Source: JBCCIM01 sp965263205
GTDB lineage: Bacteria; Bacteroidota; Rhodothermia; Rhodothermales; JAHQVL01
NCBI GenBank assembly: GCA_965263205.1
Contig: CBDHHF010000035.1
Location: 496,001-560,000 of the forward strand
Direction: 5' to 3'
DNA length: 64,000 nucleotides
A program made the position numbers and the translations under genes. Below the pieces are notes generated by a model. It saw only the letters and a list, made by a program, of their open reading frames with translations. It searched no databases and was not told where the DNA came from. Positions 10,292-19,983 of the stretch are shown one piece after another. Each line of letters starts with the position of its first letter. Positions within the stretch are counted from its first letter, which is position 1.

Positions 10292-10340
10292 AACGCCCAA
10301 TATCGGCCAAAATGGCTTGTATTGGGCGTTTTTATTTTTT
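10292..10340 (+). terminator. Rho-independent terminator of tRNA-Phe
   Basis: An 11-bp perfect stem AACGCCCAATA/TATTGGGCGTT (10292-10302 with 10320-10330) is followed by a T-rich tract to 10340. It begins seven bases after the tRNA and should end its transcript. Confidence 0.85.
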
Positions 10341-10449
10341 GCGGGTGTGATTTTGGGTGTGAAATATTTAAAAGCCTTGAAGAATGAACTACCACCCGGC
10401 AAGCTACGCAGTCTCTTTCTCATTCTTCAATATTGCAAAACACACTTAA

Positions 10450-10794
10450 CTACTGCTTATATAAGCGTTCATACTTGTCGCCTTTGCCTTGGCGTTCCAG
10501 ATACTTACGTAACTGTTACTCACTTCCATGCCGCTCCACCGTATCAACATAATAGCTTCTCGACCAAAATTGGCCACCCCATAGTGTAGCCACCCCATCG
10601 CACATGCTTAAAAACTCTTGCGCTGTAGCTCGGAACCGATTGAACCAAAAATGAAACTGATCCCGATCCGTGCCTATCTCCCAAAACGATATCGCGTTGT
10701 GCAACGAACGCTCCAGACAAATCTCCTTCAACATTTGATCTGCATCCTTTAAGAAGCACCGATGTATCTTCAGGTACACGAAGTGATAGGTCAA
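10450..10794 (-). pseudogene. IS200/IS605-family TnpA transposase remnant
   Basis: The translation starts TYHFVYLKIHR, as in Y1 single-strand transposases, and later shows LWGGQFWSRSYYVDTVERHG, which corresponds to the conserved GG-LWS-GYFV-TVG block of IS200-like TnpA. The catalytic HUH motif, normally DHVH, reads DQFHF and has lost a histidine. An in-frame TAA at 10516-10518 precedes the segment LRKYLERQGKG, which should carry the catalytic tyrosine. The second stop is at 10450. The element is therefore inactive. I could not delimit its end hairpins. It lies 164 bp downstream of tRNA-Phe, supporting past mobile-element activity at this edge. Confidence 0.72.
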
Positions 10795-11068
10795 AACAGA
10801 GACTTCTGACTTCTATAGAAAAACTTATCTCTTCCTTAGAGTTTAAGCACCGAAAATTTCACAAAGCAAGCTCCGGGGAACGAATCCTTAACGAGATTTG
10901 ATTCCCATCTATAAGCTTCACCAGACTACAGCAAATACAAGTTAGAAGCCATTAGGAAGTACTCTGACCAACAAATATCTTTTATATCAGAGTAATTTGA
11001 AGTGAAACCAGTACATATAATTAATTACCCATATATTTTGACAGCTTAATTACTCACTCTCATTCACT

Positions 11069-12754
11069 ATGTCTAATCACCAACGCCCCCCCTTTGTTGA
11101 TTCGTTAAAGAAACTGCTTGCGACAGCTACTGGGATCATTGCTGGAGTTACCGTAATTATACAATTCATTAAACTTTGGCAAGGTAATCAAGGGCTTGTT
11201 ACAATAGTGCTGCTTGCGTTGTCTTTGGTAGTGCTTTGGGGGTTTCTTTGGTATGTTTATTCAAAGCAAGATTTGGGTCCAACCCGTGGATTCTGGAATC
11301 GCGTCAGAGAACCTGTTCCCGTTTATTCGACTAGACTGAGGGCTATCGCATTATGGGGTATATTTATACTACCAATAGGAATTTTATTAACGTTAGGTTA
11401 CATACTATGGCCAAGATCAGACTATGATACTAACAAAGTTGAAATTTTAATCGCGCGCATAGAACGCGAAGACCAACCTGAACCAGTATTTACATCTCGA
11501 ATAATTGAAGAGTTGAACAATCTTGCTTCAGAGGATATCAAAATTGAAGTCTTGAATAGACACATATCAGTCATTGAAGGAGGCAAGACACTAGCAAGAG
11601 AAATTGGAAAGGAATATGAAGTGGATATTGTGGTATGGGGTTATCATATTTCAGACCTTGAGATAGTTGCTACAGCTGAACTAGTAACCACTATTGATAT
11701 ACCACTTTTTAATACAGGCTCTAATACCCTTAAGAATAGTTATCAATTTCGGCGTCCAATAGAAGCAATAGATATACATTACAAGATTGGCGAAGATTTA
11801 GCGTATCAATCCTCACTTCTATGCGCATGGATATACCTTGCCAAAGACGAAACAGATACTGCTCTGCGTTTTTTCAATAAAGCACGAGAACTAGGTCTAG
11901 ATCGCCCTCTTACAAAGGGTTTTTTAATAGCGATGATGACTCGTGCTACTTTACTCAATAGTTTTGACGAATCACTTGCCGCTATTAATGAAGTCATACG
12001 CCTGGACTCTACGTATGCCGAAGCTTACTTCCTTAGGTCCGCACTTGGGTTCGATACTTCATATTACATGGAAGGCGATATCGACCTAAATCTAGAGGAA
12101 TTATCTCTTGAAGACACCCTTGATCAAATAGAAAAATTGATAGCTCAGGGAATTCAGAATAATATTACTGATATTGAAAAGGGTCTTTTTTTTGATAGCC
12201 GGTCATCTTTCGGCTATGCTATCTTAGGCTCTTTTAGATATTTTCTTGGCGATACAACTAACAGTTTTTTGAATTTAAAACAGGCGATAAAACTAGATAC
12301 GACTTCATCCGGCTTCGCACAAAGCATACGTGGATTGACCTATAGCATAGCTGGGAAACATCAAGAAGCTCTAGCCGATTTCAATTCCGTCTTAAATGAC
12401 AATCCCAACAGTTTAGTTTTTTTCCTTAGAGCTCAAACGTACTCAAGACTTAATGAGTTAGACAATGCTATAAACGACTACACAGAAGCTATTCGGCTGT
12501 ATCCAAACTATGCTGATGCCTATATAGAAAGAGGTCTGATCTATCAAACGTATGCTTCTTACGAGCCACTGGATGACTATCTTAACAAAGCAATCTCTGA
12601 TTATAGTAGAGCTATAGAAATAGATCCTGAAAACCATGAATATTACCGAATTCGTGGCTCTGCATATAATTCAATATATGAGTGGTTCGACAAAGCTTCC
12701 GCAGATTTCGAGATGGCTGATGAATTACATGATAAATATCATAAATATAGATGA
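11069..12754 (+). CDS. Membrane-anchored TPR protein
   Basis: 561 aa, intact. Hydrophobic segments at about residues 18-35, 43-63 and 91-113 suggest an N-terminal membrane anchor. Next comes a domain (about 120-200) with VEILIARIERED and GKEYEVDIVVWGYHI, resembling the domain found before TPR arrays in FCB and cyanobacterial proteins. From about 240 to the end are tetratricopeptide repeats, the clearest being near 425-530 (DNAINDYTEAIRLYPNYADA, AISDYSRAIEIDPENHEYY). TPRs mediate protein-protein contacts; the partner is unknown. The gene is AT-rich like the island and unlike the flanks, and runs convergently to the eCIS operon. There is no sign that it is part of the injection machine. Confidence 0.7.
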   Translation: MSNHQRPPFVDSLKKLLATATGIIAGVTVIIQFIKLWQGNQGLVTIVLLALSLVVLWGFLWYVYSKQDLGPTRGFWNRVREPVPVYSTRLRAIALWGIFILPIGILLTLGYILWPRSDYDTNKVEILIARIEREDQPEPVFTSRIIEELNNLASEDIKIEVLNRHISVIEGGKTLAREIGKEYEVDIVVWGYHISDLEIVATAELVTTIDIPLFNTGSNTLKNSYQFRRPIEAIDIHYKIGEDLAYQSSLLCAWIYLAKDETDTALRFFNKARELGLDRPLTKGFLIAMMTRATLLNSFDESLAAINEVIRLDSTYAEAYFLRSALGFDTSYYMEGDIDLNLEELSLEDTLDQIEKLIAQGIQNNITDIEKGLFFDSRSSFGYAILGSFRYFLGDTTNSFLNLKQAIKLDTTSSGFAQSIRGLTYSIAGKHQEALADFNSVLNDNPNSLVFFLRAQTYSRLNELDNAINDYTEAIRLYPNYADAYIERGLIYQTYASYEPLDDYLNKAISDYSRAIEIDPENHEYYRIRGSAYNSIYEWFDKASADFEMADELHDKYHKYR

Positions 12755-12935
12755 TTATTCATTTTTCATAGAGTTGCAAAATTGAGATTAAAGCGACTCT
12801 TTCATTGAGAAAATAACTAAGTCTAAAGACATGACACCCTTTTCACCTTACAATGTGATTTTGTGTGTGATATCTTTCTCCTAGTCATATTAAATTATTC
12901 GCCCCAATTTCCCTAGAATAAAAGTCCAAGCGTAT

Positions 12936-13760
12936 TCACCCACTGGGTTTTAATCGCTCTTTTGCGACTGGGATCCGTTTTCTGAGTAAAACAGACGCTT
13001 TGTCAAGATGCACCAAGAACCTGGCTTCATATTCTTTGTACTTGCTGTCATCCCTAAGTATCTCTAAAATTTCAAGTGCTTTGATTTTTCTCCAGGCACG
13101 AGCAGGGATATCTTTTTCTAAAATTTCTTCACCCTTTAGAGCTTCAGCCTGAATTCGTTTCTTCTCCTCCTCATCTGCACCCTGAAGTACAGATATTAAT
13201 TTGTAATTATCACGATACTCCAGTAAAAGGTCTTTTATGAATCTGCTCATTTTATCTATATGAGGTTTCAACTCCTTTTTTAAGTCTTGAAACTCAGGAT
13301 CTAACGCCCTTTTGATGTTATGAAGTGTTACAACTCCACCAATAAGCTCGCGCATTTGCTCACCATAAGTTTTGGCAGTGCGATGGGCTTCAATTAACAA
13401 TCTGGCTTTCTCCACCCTATCATAGACAGACTTTAAATCGGCCAATATATTCCTGTAAAACGCTAGCTTCTCGTTTTCTTTTTGTCTATCGATATCACGT
13501 TGCTTATCAAGAGCTCGTCTCTCATCGTCTAGCTCTTTCTCTACCTGTTGCCGAGCTATATCTCGTTCTTTCAATATCCACTGGAGTCCTCCACCAATTA
13601 CAGTTAACAATGAAAGAGAGGCGCCTATCTTCCCCATTTCAATCAATAACTCATTAGGAAGGGTATCTCCAAAGGTCAACCACAGCATGCCTCCCCAAAG
13701 CAAAAAGCCAAACAAAAAACTTATTAGCAAAATCACTAAAATAGATCGACTAGTATGCAT
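12936..13760 (-). CDS. Coiled-coil membrane protein, function unknown
   Basis: 274 aa. Two hydrophobic stretches (about residues 7-29 and 43-62) are followed by a highly charged helix rich in Glu, Lys, Arg and Gln (about 65-125) that should form a coiled coil, then a helical C-terminal part. I do not recognise a family. It is the last minus-strand gene of the island, starting 57 bp after the AAA+ ATPase stop, so it may be co-transcribed with the eCIS operon, though it is not a known core component. It ends tail-to-tail with the TPR gene. Confidence 0.6.
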   Translation of the reverse strand: MHTSRSILVILLISFLFGFLLWGGMLWLTFGDTLPNELLIEMGKIGASLSLLTVIGGGLQWILKERDIARQQVEKELDDERRALDKQRDIDRQKENEKLAFYRNILADLKSVYDRVEKARLLIEAHRTAKTYGEQMRELIGGVVTLHNIKRALDPEFQDLKKELKPHIDKMSRFIKDLLLEYRDNYKLISVLQGADEEEKKRIQAEALKGEEILEKDIPARAWRKIKALEILEILRDDSKYKEYEARFLVHLDKASVLLRKRIPVAKERLKPSG

Positions 13761-13816
13761 ACTGTTTAGTATTTGATAATTGAGGATAAAATCCGAGCAG
13801 GTTTATTTCAGAATGA

Positions 13817-15154
13817 TTAATTCCCGGATTTCTGTAATTCCCTTTGTATAGCTTTCTCTATCTGCCCTTGGGTTATCCTATTCTCTTTACCATTCGCAAC
13901 AAGTTGTAAGCACAAATAATGCACGACATTTGTTATTTCTGAACCAGTCAATTCATGTTTACGGGCAACTTGTGATAAGTCTAGACTGGATGAAAAGTAC
14001 ATCTTAACTTCTTCCGGAAACGATTTATTCCATAACTGATAACGCTCACCTACAGCCGGCTTAGGGAAATAGATCATCGACTGGAATCGCCTTGCAAAGG
14101 CATCATCTATATTTTGCTTAAGGTTTGATGCCAGGATCGTTAAGCCGTCATAGTCTTCTACCCTCTGAAGTAAATACGATACTTCCTGGTTAGCATATCT
14201 ATCGTGTGCATCGCGAACGCCAGTTCGTTTACCAAAAAGCGCATCTGCTTCGTCAAAAAACAATATCCAGTTTTTGCTCGTAGCGCGATCAAAGAGCTGC
14301 CCCAGGTTTTTCTCTGTCTCACCGATATATTTTGACACCACCATAGACAGATCTACACGATAAACTTCTTTGCCCGTGGCCTTGCCCAACAACGCTGCTG
14401 TCAATGTTTTGCCAGTACCAGGGGGACCATAAAACAAAGCCCGATAGCCAGGTTTAACCCGTTTTCCCATCCCCCATTCTGTCAGCAAATACTGGCCATG
14501 CTGAACCCAGGACTCCAGGTCTCGAACTTGTTCGATTGTCCGAGACGTTAGCACTAAATCATCCCAACTCATTTGGGTTGTAATTACCTTCGCTGGAAAA
14601 GTAAAACTGAAGGCGGGAGGATGAATGTACCCTGTTGTTATCAAGTCAACATATTCGTGGTGCATCAAGAGCCGGCCACTGAGCCGAGGCTCGCCTTTCA
14701 ATGCTGGCTCTAGATAGATGATGTGTTCTGCAAACAACCAATACGAAAGCGAAAGCACCGTAGCTACACCACTCTGGCGATGCTGGAGGTTATCTTGCGC
14801 CAACAAAAATAGCGCAGTCTCTCCAGTGGGCAATATCCCTCTATGCTGCGTTCCTCTAATGCCCCCTAGTTGAGGAAAATCGCCTTCTCCCAACAAACGA
14901 ATGAACATTTCATCGAGTGCAACCGGATAAATCTCGGGCATCAAACATAATGCAATGAGTAAGCAATCCTGTTCTTGCAGCTCATGTTTTGGAAAAAACG
15001 GCTGAAGCTGCTTCTTAAATGCTCGAAAAGAAGCTTTCAGTTGATTCACCGTGTCTTCACCAGACTGACCACCGACAACATGGACACGTATCCACGCTTC
15101 AACGAAGACGATAAAATTTGAAAAAGAAGGCGGTGAAGAACGGTCGGAATTCAT
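13817..15154 (-). CDS. eCIS AAA+ ATPase (Afp15/Pvc15-like)
   Basis: 445 aa, intact. The C-terminal AAA+ core has Walker A GPPGTGKT at 243-250, Walker B FFDEAD at 299-304, a sensor-like ASN at 342-344 and paired arginines at 355-356 (AFARRF). The N-terminal ~200 residues form the helical region typical of eCIS ATPases. In Afp, PVC and MAC-type systems this protein is needed for assembly of mature particles or for effector loading. It lies at the distal end of the operon, as in other eCIS loci, 35 bp after the small acidic protein gene. Confidence 0.9.
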   Translation of the reverse strand: MNSDRSSPPSFSNFIVFVEAWIRVHVVGGQSGEDTVNQLKASFRAFKKQLQPFFPKHELQEQDCLLIALCLMPEIYPVALDEMFIRLLGEGDFPQLGGIRGTQHRGILPTGETALFLLAQDNLQHRQSGVATVLSLSYWLFAEHIIYLEPALKGEPRLSGRLLMHHEYVDLITTGYIHPPAFSFTFPAKVITTQMSWDDLVLTSRTIEQVRDLESWVQHGQYLLTEWGMGKRVKPGYRALFYGPPGTGKTLTAALLGKATGKEVYRVDLSMVVSKYIGETEKNLGQLFDRATSKNWILFFDEADALFGKRTGVRDAHDRYANQEVSYLLQRVEDYDGLTILASNLKQNIDDAFARRFQSMIYFPKPAVGERYQLWNKSFPEEVKMYFSSSLDLSQVARKHELTGSEITNVVHYLCLQLVANGKENRITQGQIEKAIQRELQKSGN

Positions 15155-15189
15155 GGCGTTTGAGATAAGCTGGCAAGTCTGATTTCAAT

Positions 15190-15861
15190 TCAATCAGTAG
15201 ATCGCATTGACTGCGCCTTGTCACGTAGCTGATTGGCGTAATTACTAGCAAGCTGTTCAATCCAATCCGCCAATGCGTCCAATTGGCCAGCCCGATCTCC
15301 CGATTCTTTTGGTTTTGCTCGCGCTCCGTTTGAGAACGGAGCACCTGTGCTCTCCTCTCGCAACTCAACCTCGCGACGCAGCTTATCGACCCGCTCTTTA
15401 GCAGCATTCATAGCCCCTTCGTCTCCTCTTACGACCCCTTTTAACATGTTACCTAACTCTTGAAAAGCCTGCGTAAGTGCTGCCGCATTGTCCTTTATAG
15501 CTTTTTGTTGTTCTTCAGGCAGTTCTCCCAGTGCTTCATTCAATTTATTAGTAAGTGTATGCTCCGGCGGCGTATTTGAAGTATCGTTTGATGATGCGTC
15601 ATTTTTTTTAGCCTCCTGTTTCTTAGCTAAAAACCCCAACAGCTTGTTTTTTGCCTCCGTGAATACTTCATTCATTTGACCACTTAGAAATGCCTTGGCT
15701 TCGTCACGTGATACTTCAAACTGCAGCACTGACGCTTCATCTACTTCCATCTGTCGGCCGACCACGGTGCGAAGGATGAAGTCACCATCTGATAAATCTT
15801 CTATATCAGGAATGATGAAGTGGCGAGTTCGGTCCTGAGTAGACCATACTGTCTCATTCAT
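15190..15861 (-). CDS. Small eCIS-associated charged protein, unknown function
   Basis: 223 aa, strongly helical and rich in Glu, Lys, Asp and Asn. It opens with a compact segment (TRHFIIPDIEDLSDGDFILR), then has a low-complexity linker near 85-105 and heptad-like helices (about 105-170, ERVDKLRREVELREEST). No enzyme motif is visible. It sits between the immunity-like ORF and the AAA+ ATPase with short gaps, so it is probably translated with them. It could be an assembly chaperone or effector adaptor, but that is only positional inference. Confidence 0.6.
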   Translation of the reverse strand: MNETVWSTQDRTRHFIIPDIEDLSDGDFILRTVVGRQMEVDEASVLQFEVSRDEAKAFLSGQMNEVFTEAKNKLLGFLAKKQEAKKNDASSNDTSNTPPEHTLTNKLNEALGELPEEQQKAIKDNAAALTQAFQELGNMLKGVVRGDEGAMNAAKERVDKLRREVELREESTGAPFSNGARAKPKESGDRAGQLDALADWIEQLASNYANQLRDKAQSMRSTD

Positions 15862-15878
15862 TTTGAAACTAGCTCAAT

Positions 15879-16280
15879 CTAAATTTTGTTTACCAGATGT
15901 CTGTTTAATTCTTCCAGTTCTTCTAAAATCTGGCCATGCGAATTCCCCCTGCTTACCATAAACATAAAGGCTTCGACTAACTCAACAATATTAAATCTAT
16001 TGTTGGACATAAATTTTGCAATCGCTGGGTCATGATCTCTTTTGCATAATTTTAATATATAGCCCCACTAACATCACCTTCAGGCAACCCACCCTAAATC
16101 GATCATATATCCAGTTGGATCTACCACCCAACCTTACGACTCCAACATCAGGCTTTCTAAACAAAGAATTTCTTCCCCAAAAAGATAGTTCGTTCTCTAC
16201 TTTCCCGTTAACAATAACTGGATCTAGATTTGAAAAATGGTTCTTTAAAACTGCCCATCCCCTTGGGATACGAGTGGCAT
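15879..16280 (-). CDS. Immunity-position ORF, broken by about three frameshifts
   Basis: Directly behind the effector gene, three overlapping frames together give a coherent ~134-aa protein: a start at 16280 (ATG CC), then TRIPRGWAVLKNHFSNLDPV, KVENELSFWGRNSLFRKPDV, GGRSNWIYDRFR, then GLPEGDVSGAIY, then LKLCKRDHDPAIAKFMSN and a helical ending LEELEELNRHLVNKI. One base is missing at each junction (near 16275, 16088 and 16062). No family was recognised. A small gene immediately downstream of a polymorphic toxin is the classic place for a cognate immunity protein, which is the reason for the suggestion. Because no single frame covers it, it would be missed by ordinary gene callers. It may be a decayed gene. 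Confidence 0.5.
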
Positions 16281-16296
16281 AAGTTTATTGTATATC

Positions 16297-19200
16297 TTAA
16301 CGTTTACCAGGTCTTGGATGCGAGTGGATCTCAGGGTTTTCTGCAGCCCCTGTTAGCTCGGCCCTCAGCCACTTGGTCTTCTTGCCATTGGCGTAGCCAA
16401 CAACTTCACCATGTTCCATATACGCGTGATAAGTTCCTCCACCTTTGTCTCGAAGATCTCCTTCCAATAGTGTAGTTCGTTCCAATTTTTCCACGTCAGC
16501 CGCTGTCATGCTATGCAAAAATTGTCCAGCACCTTTTTCGTTACTGGAGATTCTTCGTTCTTCTTCAGATGTCCCTTTCCAATGCTTACCTCCATCATAT
16601 GAACGTGGAGGAATATGTGATGCTTTGTCAACTAGCTCAGCAATAGCGCTGTGTGGTGGAGTTCCTAGAGCTTGATCGAACAGCTGTTCAATATCTTGTA
16701 CGTTATAACGTTTTCCATATTCTTGAATTGCTCGAGCTAGCGCATCAAATCCTGTGCGAATTGAAGGAATAAGGTTGAACCCTTTGGTTACTCCAGCTCC
16801 TGAGTTCAACCGTTCTTCGGGTGACATCTTAGCCAGCTCTTGTTCAGCCTGATTTTCTAAAAATTCTGCTGCTCCACTAAGATTTCCTAGATCATCCGAT
16901 TGTCTTTCAAGTCCTTCAATCTGTTCGGCAAGTTCTGATCCTTCACTTTCCGCAAATTCGGTTTCTAACTTGGCAATCCTTTGATTTATTTGAATTCGCA
17001 CTTGATTGATTTTGTACGATAATAATTCACGATTGGAAGCAAGTTCAATTCTGGGCTCTGGGGAAAAAACAATATACAATGTGTGCGATGCACCAGCCAT
17101 CGTTAAAGATTCTTCCTCGCTTTGAATCAAACTATCTCCATCACTCGACTTTTTCCCTTTGTCTTTTTCTCCTACACCAAGCGCACTCAACAACGCCTTC
17201 GCCTGCTTCACTAAAAATCCTATCACTCTATCCAAAATTCCCTCAATCCAATCCTGCAGTCCTCGGATCAAATCAGCAATGGCATCTGGGAGCCCGCCTA
17301 GACCTATATAATCGGCAAGGAAGTCAATTACTGGGGAGATTAGTTTGGCAAGTGCTCCCTCAACGGCTTTTGCCATGCCGGCTGTGTTGCCATTCAGAAT
17401 ATCAGTGATCCCATTAACCACCGTTTCAATCAGGCTAAAGATGCGCGCTGCATTTTGGAAGATCCATTTTAACACACGATAAATGGCTTCAATGGCTTGG
17501 GCAATCGCCCCGACAGGATTAAAGAGGAGGGCAATTCGTACAGATACCGCTTTGATCAGCGCCTCAATCATATAATCAACAGCAGCTTCCAGAACCATAT
17601 CCAGGATATTCTTCGGGTTCAGCTGCTCTTTGATCATTTCGAAGATGCCCTCGGGCCCCATCTCAATCAGCGTGCTCACAATTTCGAAGGCCTTCTCGAT
17701 TAGCGCTACATTTTCTTCTCCGATGTGCTTGGCTAGGAGCTTGCGAATTCGCGCCCAGGAAATGCCCATCAATTGCAAGAAGAATGTAATAACACTCTTG
17801 AGCGAGAAGTCGCTTGGAATTTCAACGCCAACGGAGCCAAGCCCCGAGAAAAGCCACTCCAACAATCCATCTAAAAGATGACCTGCAATATTGTCAAAGA
17901 ATCGCTGGAAACCATCACCGATTGCTTTAAGCAGGTTCTCTGCAAAACTTAATGGGTCATCTGCAATGCGTTCGATCGCCTCTCCGATCTTTTTCACCAC
18001 AGCCCAGAATGCAGGTGGCGAAATGCCAACAAGTTCAAGCAGCCCATCGATAATAAACTTGACAGGGTCTTCTACAAAGTCACTGATAGCATCTGCAATC
18101 TTACCAATGAGCCCCTTCGCTGCTTCGCGCAGTGCATGAACTTCCTGACGTACATCTTGAACCGATTGTGCAGCACGCTGGGTGAGTTCGCGATTGAAGT
18201 CCTGTTGCGCTTCAGAAACTTCATTTTGCAGCCCATTCAGTCGCTTGTTGAAGGTCGCTTGTTCTTGAGCAGCCCATTCTTTCAGGTCTTCGGGAAGATC
18301 GCTAAAGAGTTTATCTATATCTTTGCGCGCCTTTTCAATAATGGCTTCGCAAGTGGCAATAACTCCGTTAACCTGGGTTGAGATATCAGTGATCAACGTG
18401 CATACTTCATCGCCGAAAGTTTTTTCAGCGACATCGTATTCATCTGTCACCCAGTCTGGTAATCCAGTCAGCGCATCCCAGGCACCCAGCAAGGCAACCG
18501 CCTACACCAGAATGGCGTTCATCAACCCAGTCAGATACTTTCTTGAGGCGTTGTTTAAACTTAACCGAAGAAACGGCTACACCTTTGTCCCACTTATCCA
18601 TCGCCGTTTTATTCAGCGGACCAAGCTGCTCTCGAACCAGTTTTTGGGCATCTCCAAAAATGCGTTTCGCTTCTTCGCTTATAGACTTACGGGTCTTCTG
18701 CTCTGAACCCACCATGCCCTCTTGCTGGCTACGACTGCCAGACACGCTCGAAGCGCGAGATTGCTTGAGCGCAGCAAGGGCTGATGCTTGCAAAGCAGCC
18801 ATGTCTGCTTCCGAGTTGGCGAGTGCCTTTTGACTCTTTGCAAGAACCTTTGATGGCTCCTCTGCTGCCGTCTTCTCCAACTCGGTTTTCGATTCAGCAG
18901 CTTGTGCCAGTGGCCCACTGCTCTGCGCCTTTGACGCTTCCTGCGCTGCTTCCGTACGCATCCCAGCTTCTTCCATATCACTCTCCGCATTTTCAGTATC
19001 AGCATTGAGTGAAATATCCTCTTCAGACACGGCATCAGGTGTAGCGCCAGCTGCTCCGATTGCAGGTGTTTCACCCATCGGTGGGGTAGCCTCCATTTCA
19101 GTGGGCTCGAGCGACGGCGTACCTTCAGGCTTCTGATCGAGTGCAGCATACCCGCTTTCAACTGCCTGTGTATTGCTATTAATCAAGGTATTCAGTTCGC

Positions 19201-19963
19201 CGCCCGCCTGCTTAGCCATCTCCTCTGGTTCTGCATCTACCAATGAATCTTCATCGGGTGGACGCTTGTCCCGGATGACTTGGCGAATACGCTCACAGAG
19301 TTCCAGGATTTCGGGGCTTGGCTGGGGCTGTTCGTCTAGTTCTGCGACAAGTTCATTCTCGGCTCTCGCCTGTGTCTCTTCAACAGGTTCTTCAACATTT
19401 GCACGTGCTTCAGCTACTTCTTCTTCTGCAGCCGGCACATTGGCAGCAATCTTGCCACTTGTAGCCGCTTTACCTTTAGCTCGGGTTTCTCGTTGCTTTG
19501 CTTCAGCTTCTAAGGCGCCTTGCTTCTCTTCATATCGCACCTCCATTTGCAACGAAGCCTCTGAAGCTTTTCTCGCACCTCCGCCACCACTTTCACCTAC
19601 TATTTCATTTCCGCCAGATGCTGACTCTTTCGCAGAGGCTGCTCCTTCTTTTACTGGCAATTCTTCCTTTCCTAGATCTGTTCCATTCTGTCCTATGCCT
19701 CCTTCGACAAATTCCAACGGTAATGCAACACCACTACCTTCCATAGAGGTTGCGGAAATTGCAGATGCCTGCCCAATGGTCTTTGATGCGTTCGCGCCAG
19801 ATCCATTTTCTTGTAATGCAGGCGGCTTCGGCTCAACTAAAGGAATTTTGGAAATGAATGGCTTCTCTGGCTCCACGGCTTGTGCGCCAACCTTTTGAAT
19901 AAAAGGACGATTATTCCTCTTGGGTGTACTGGAAGGGCGAGATTTTGGGGAGGCCTGGCGCAT
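16297..19963 (-). CDS. eCIS effector-like giant protein (one frameshift)
   Basis: Two frames join into one protein of about 1,221 aa; the break is a GGG run at 18485-18487 (minus strand GCTGGGTGCC, expected GCTGGTGCC). Residues 1-60 hold short motifs such as PFIQKV and PFISKI, of the kind seen in eCIS-linked effectors. Residues 60-470 are Ala/Glu/Ser-rich and probably disordered. The middle (about 480-960) is a long amphipathic helical module with GLLEWLFSGLGSVGVEIP and LMGISWARIRKLL, typical of cargo proteins encoded next to eCIS tape-measure genes. The last ~130 residues (KHWKGTSEEERRIS, GGGTYHAYMEHGEVVGYANG, ending PEIHSHPRPGKR) form a distinct small domain that I do not recognise, in the usual toxin position. 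It starts 21 bp after the tape-measure stop. Confidence 0.75.
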
Positions 19964-19983
19964 TTTTTATTGACATCCTTAAC

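Larger units (their letters stand above)
10345..12873. repeat. Imperfect 21-bp direct repeat pair, possible att-like ends
   Basis: GTGTGATTTTGGGTGTGAAAT at 10345-10365 and a copy matching 18 of 21 positions at 12853-12873 flank the IS200 remnant and the TPR gene. The first copy starts just after the tRNA-Phe terminator. The sequence is simple (T/G-rich), so chance similarity is possible. Confidence 0.3.

Noticed and set aside
10207..10423. Minus-strand ORFs over tRNA-Phe
   Set aside because: They are antisense translations of the tRNA and its terminator.
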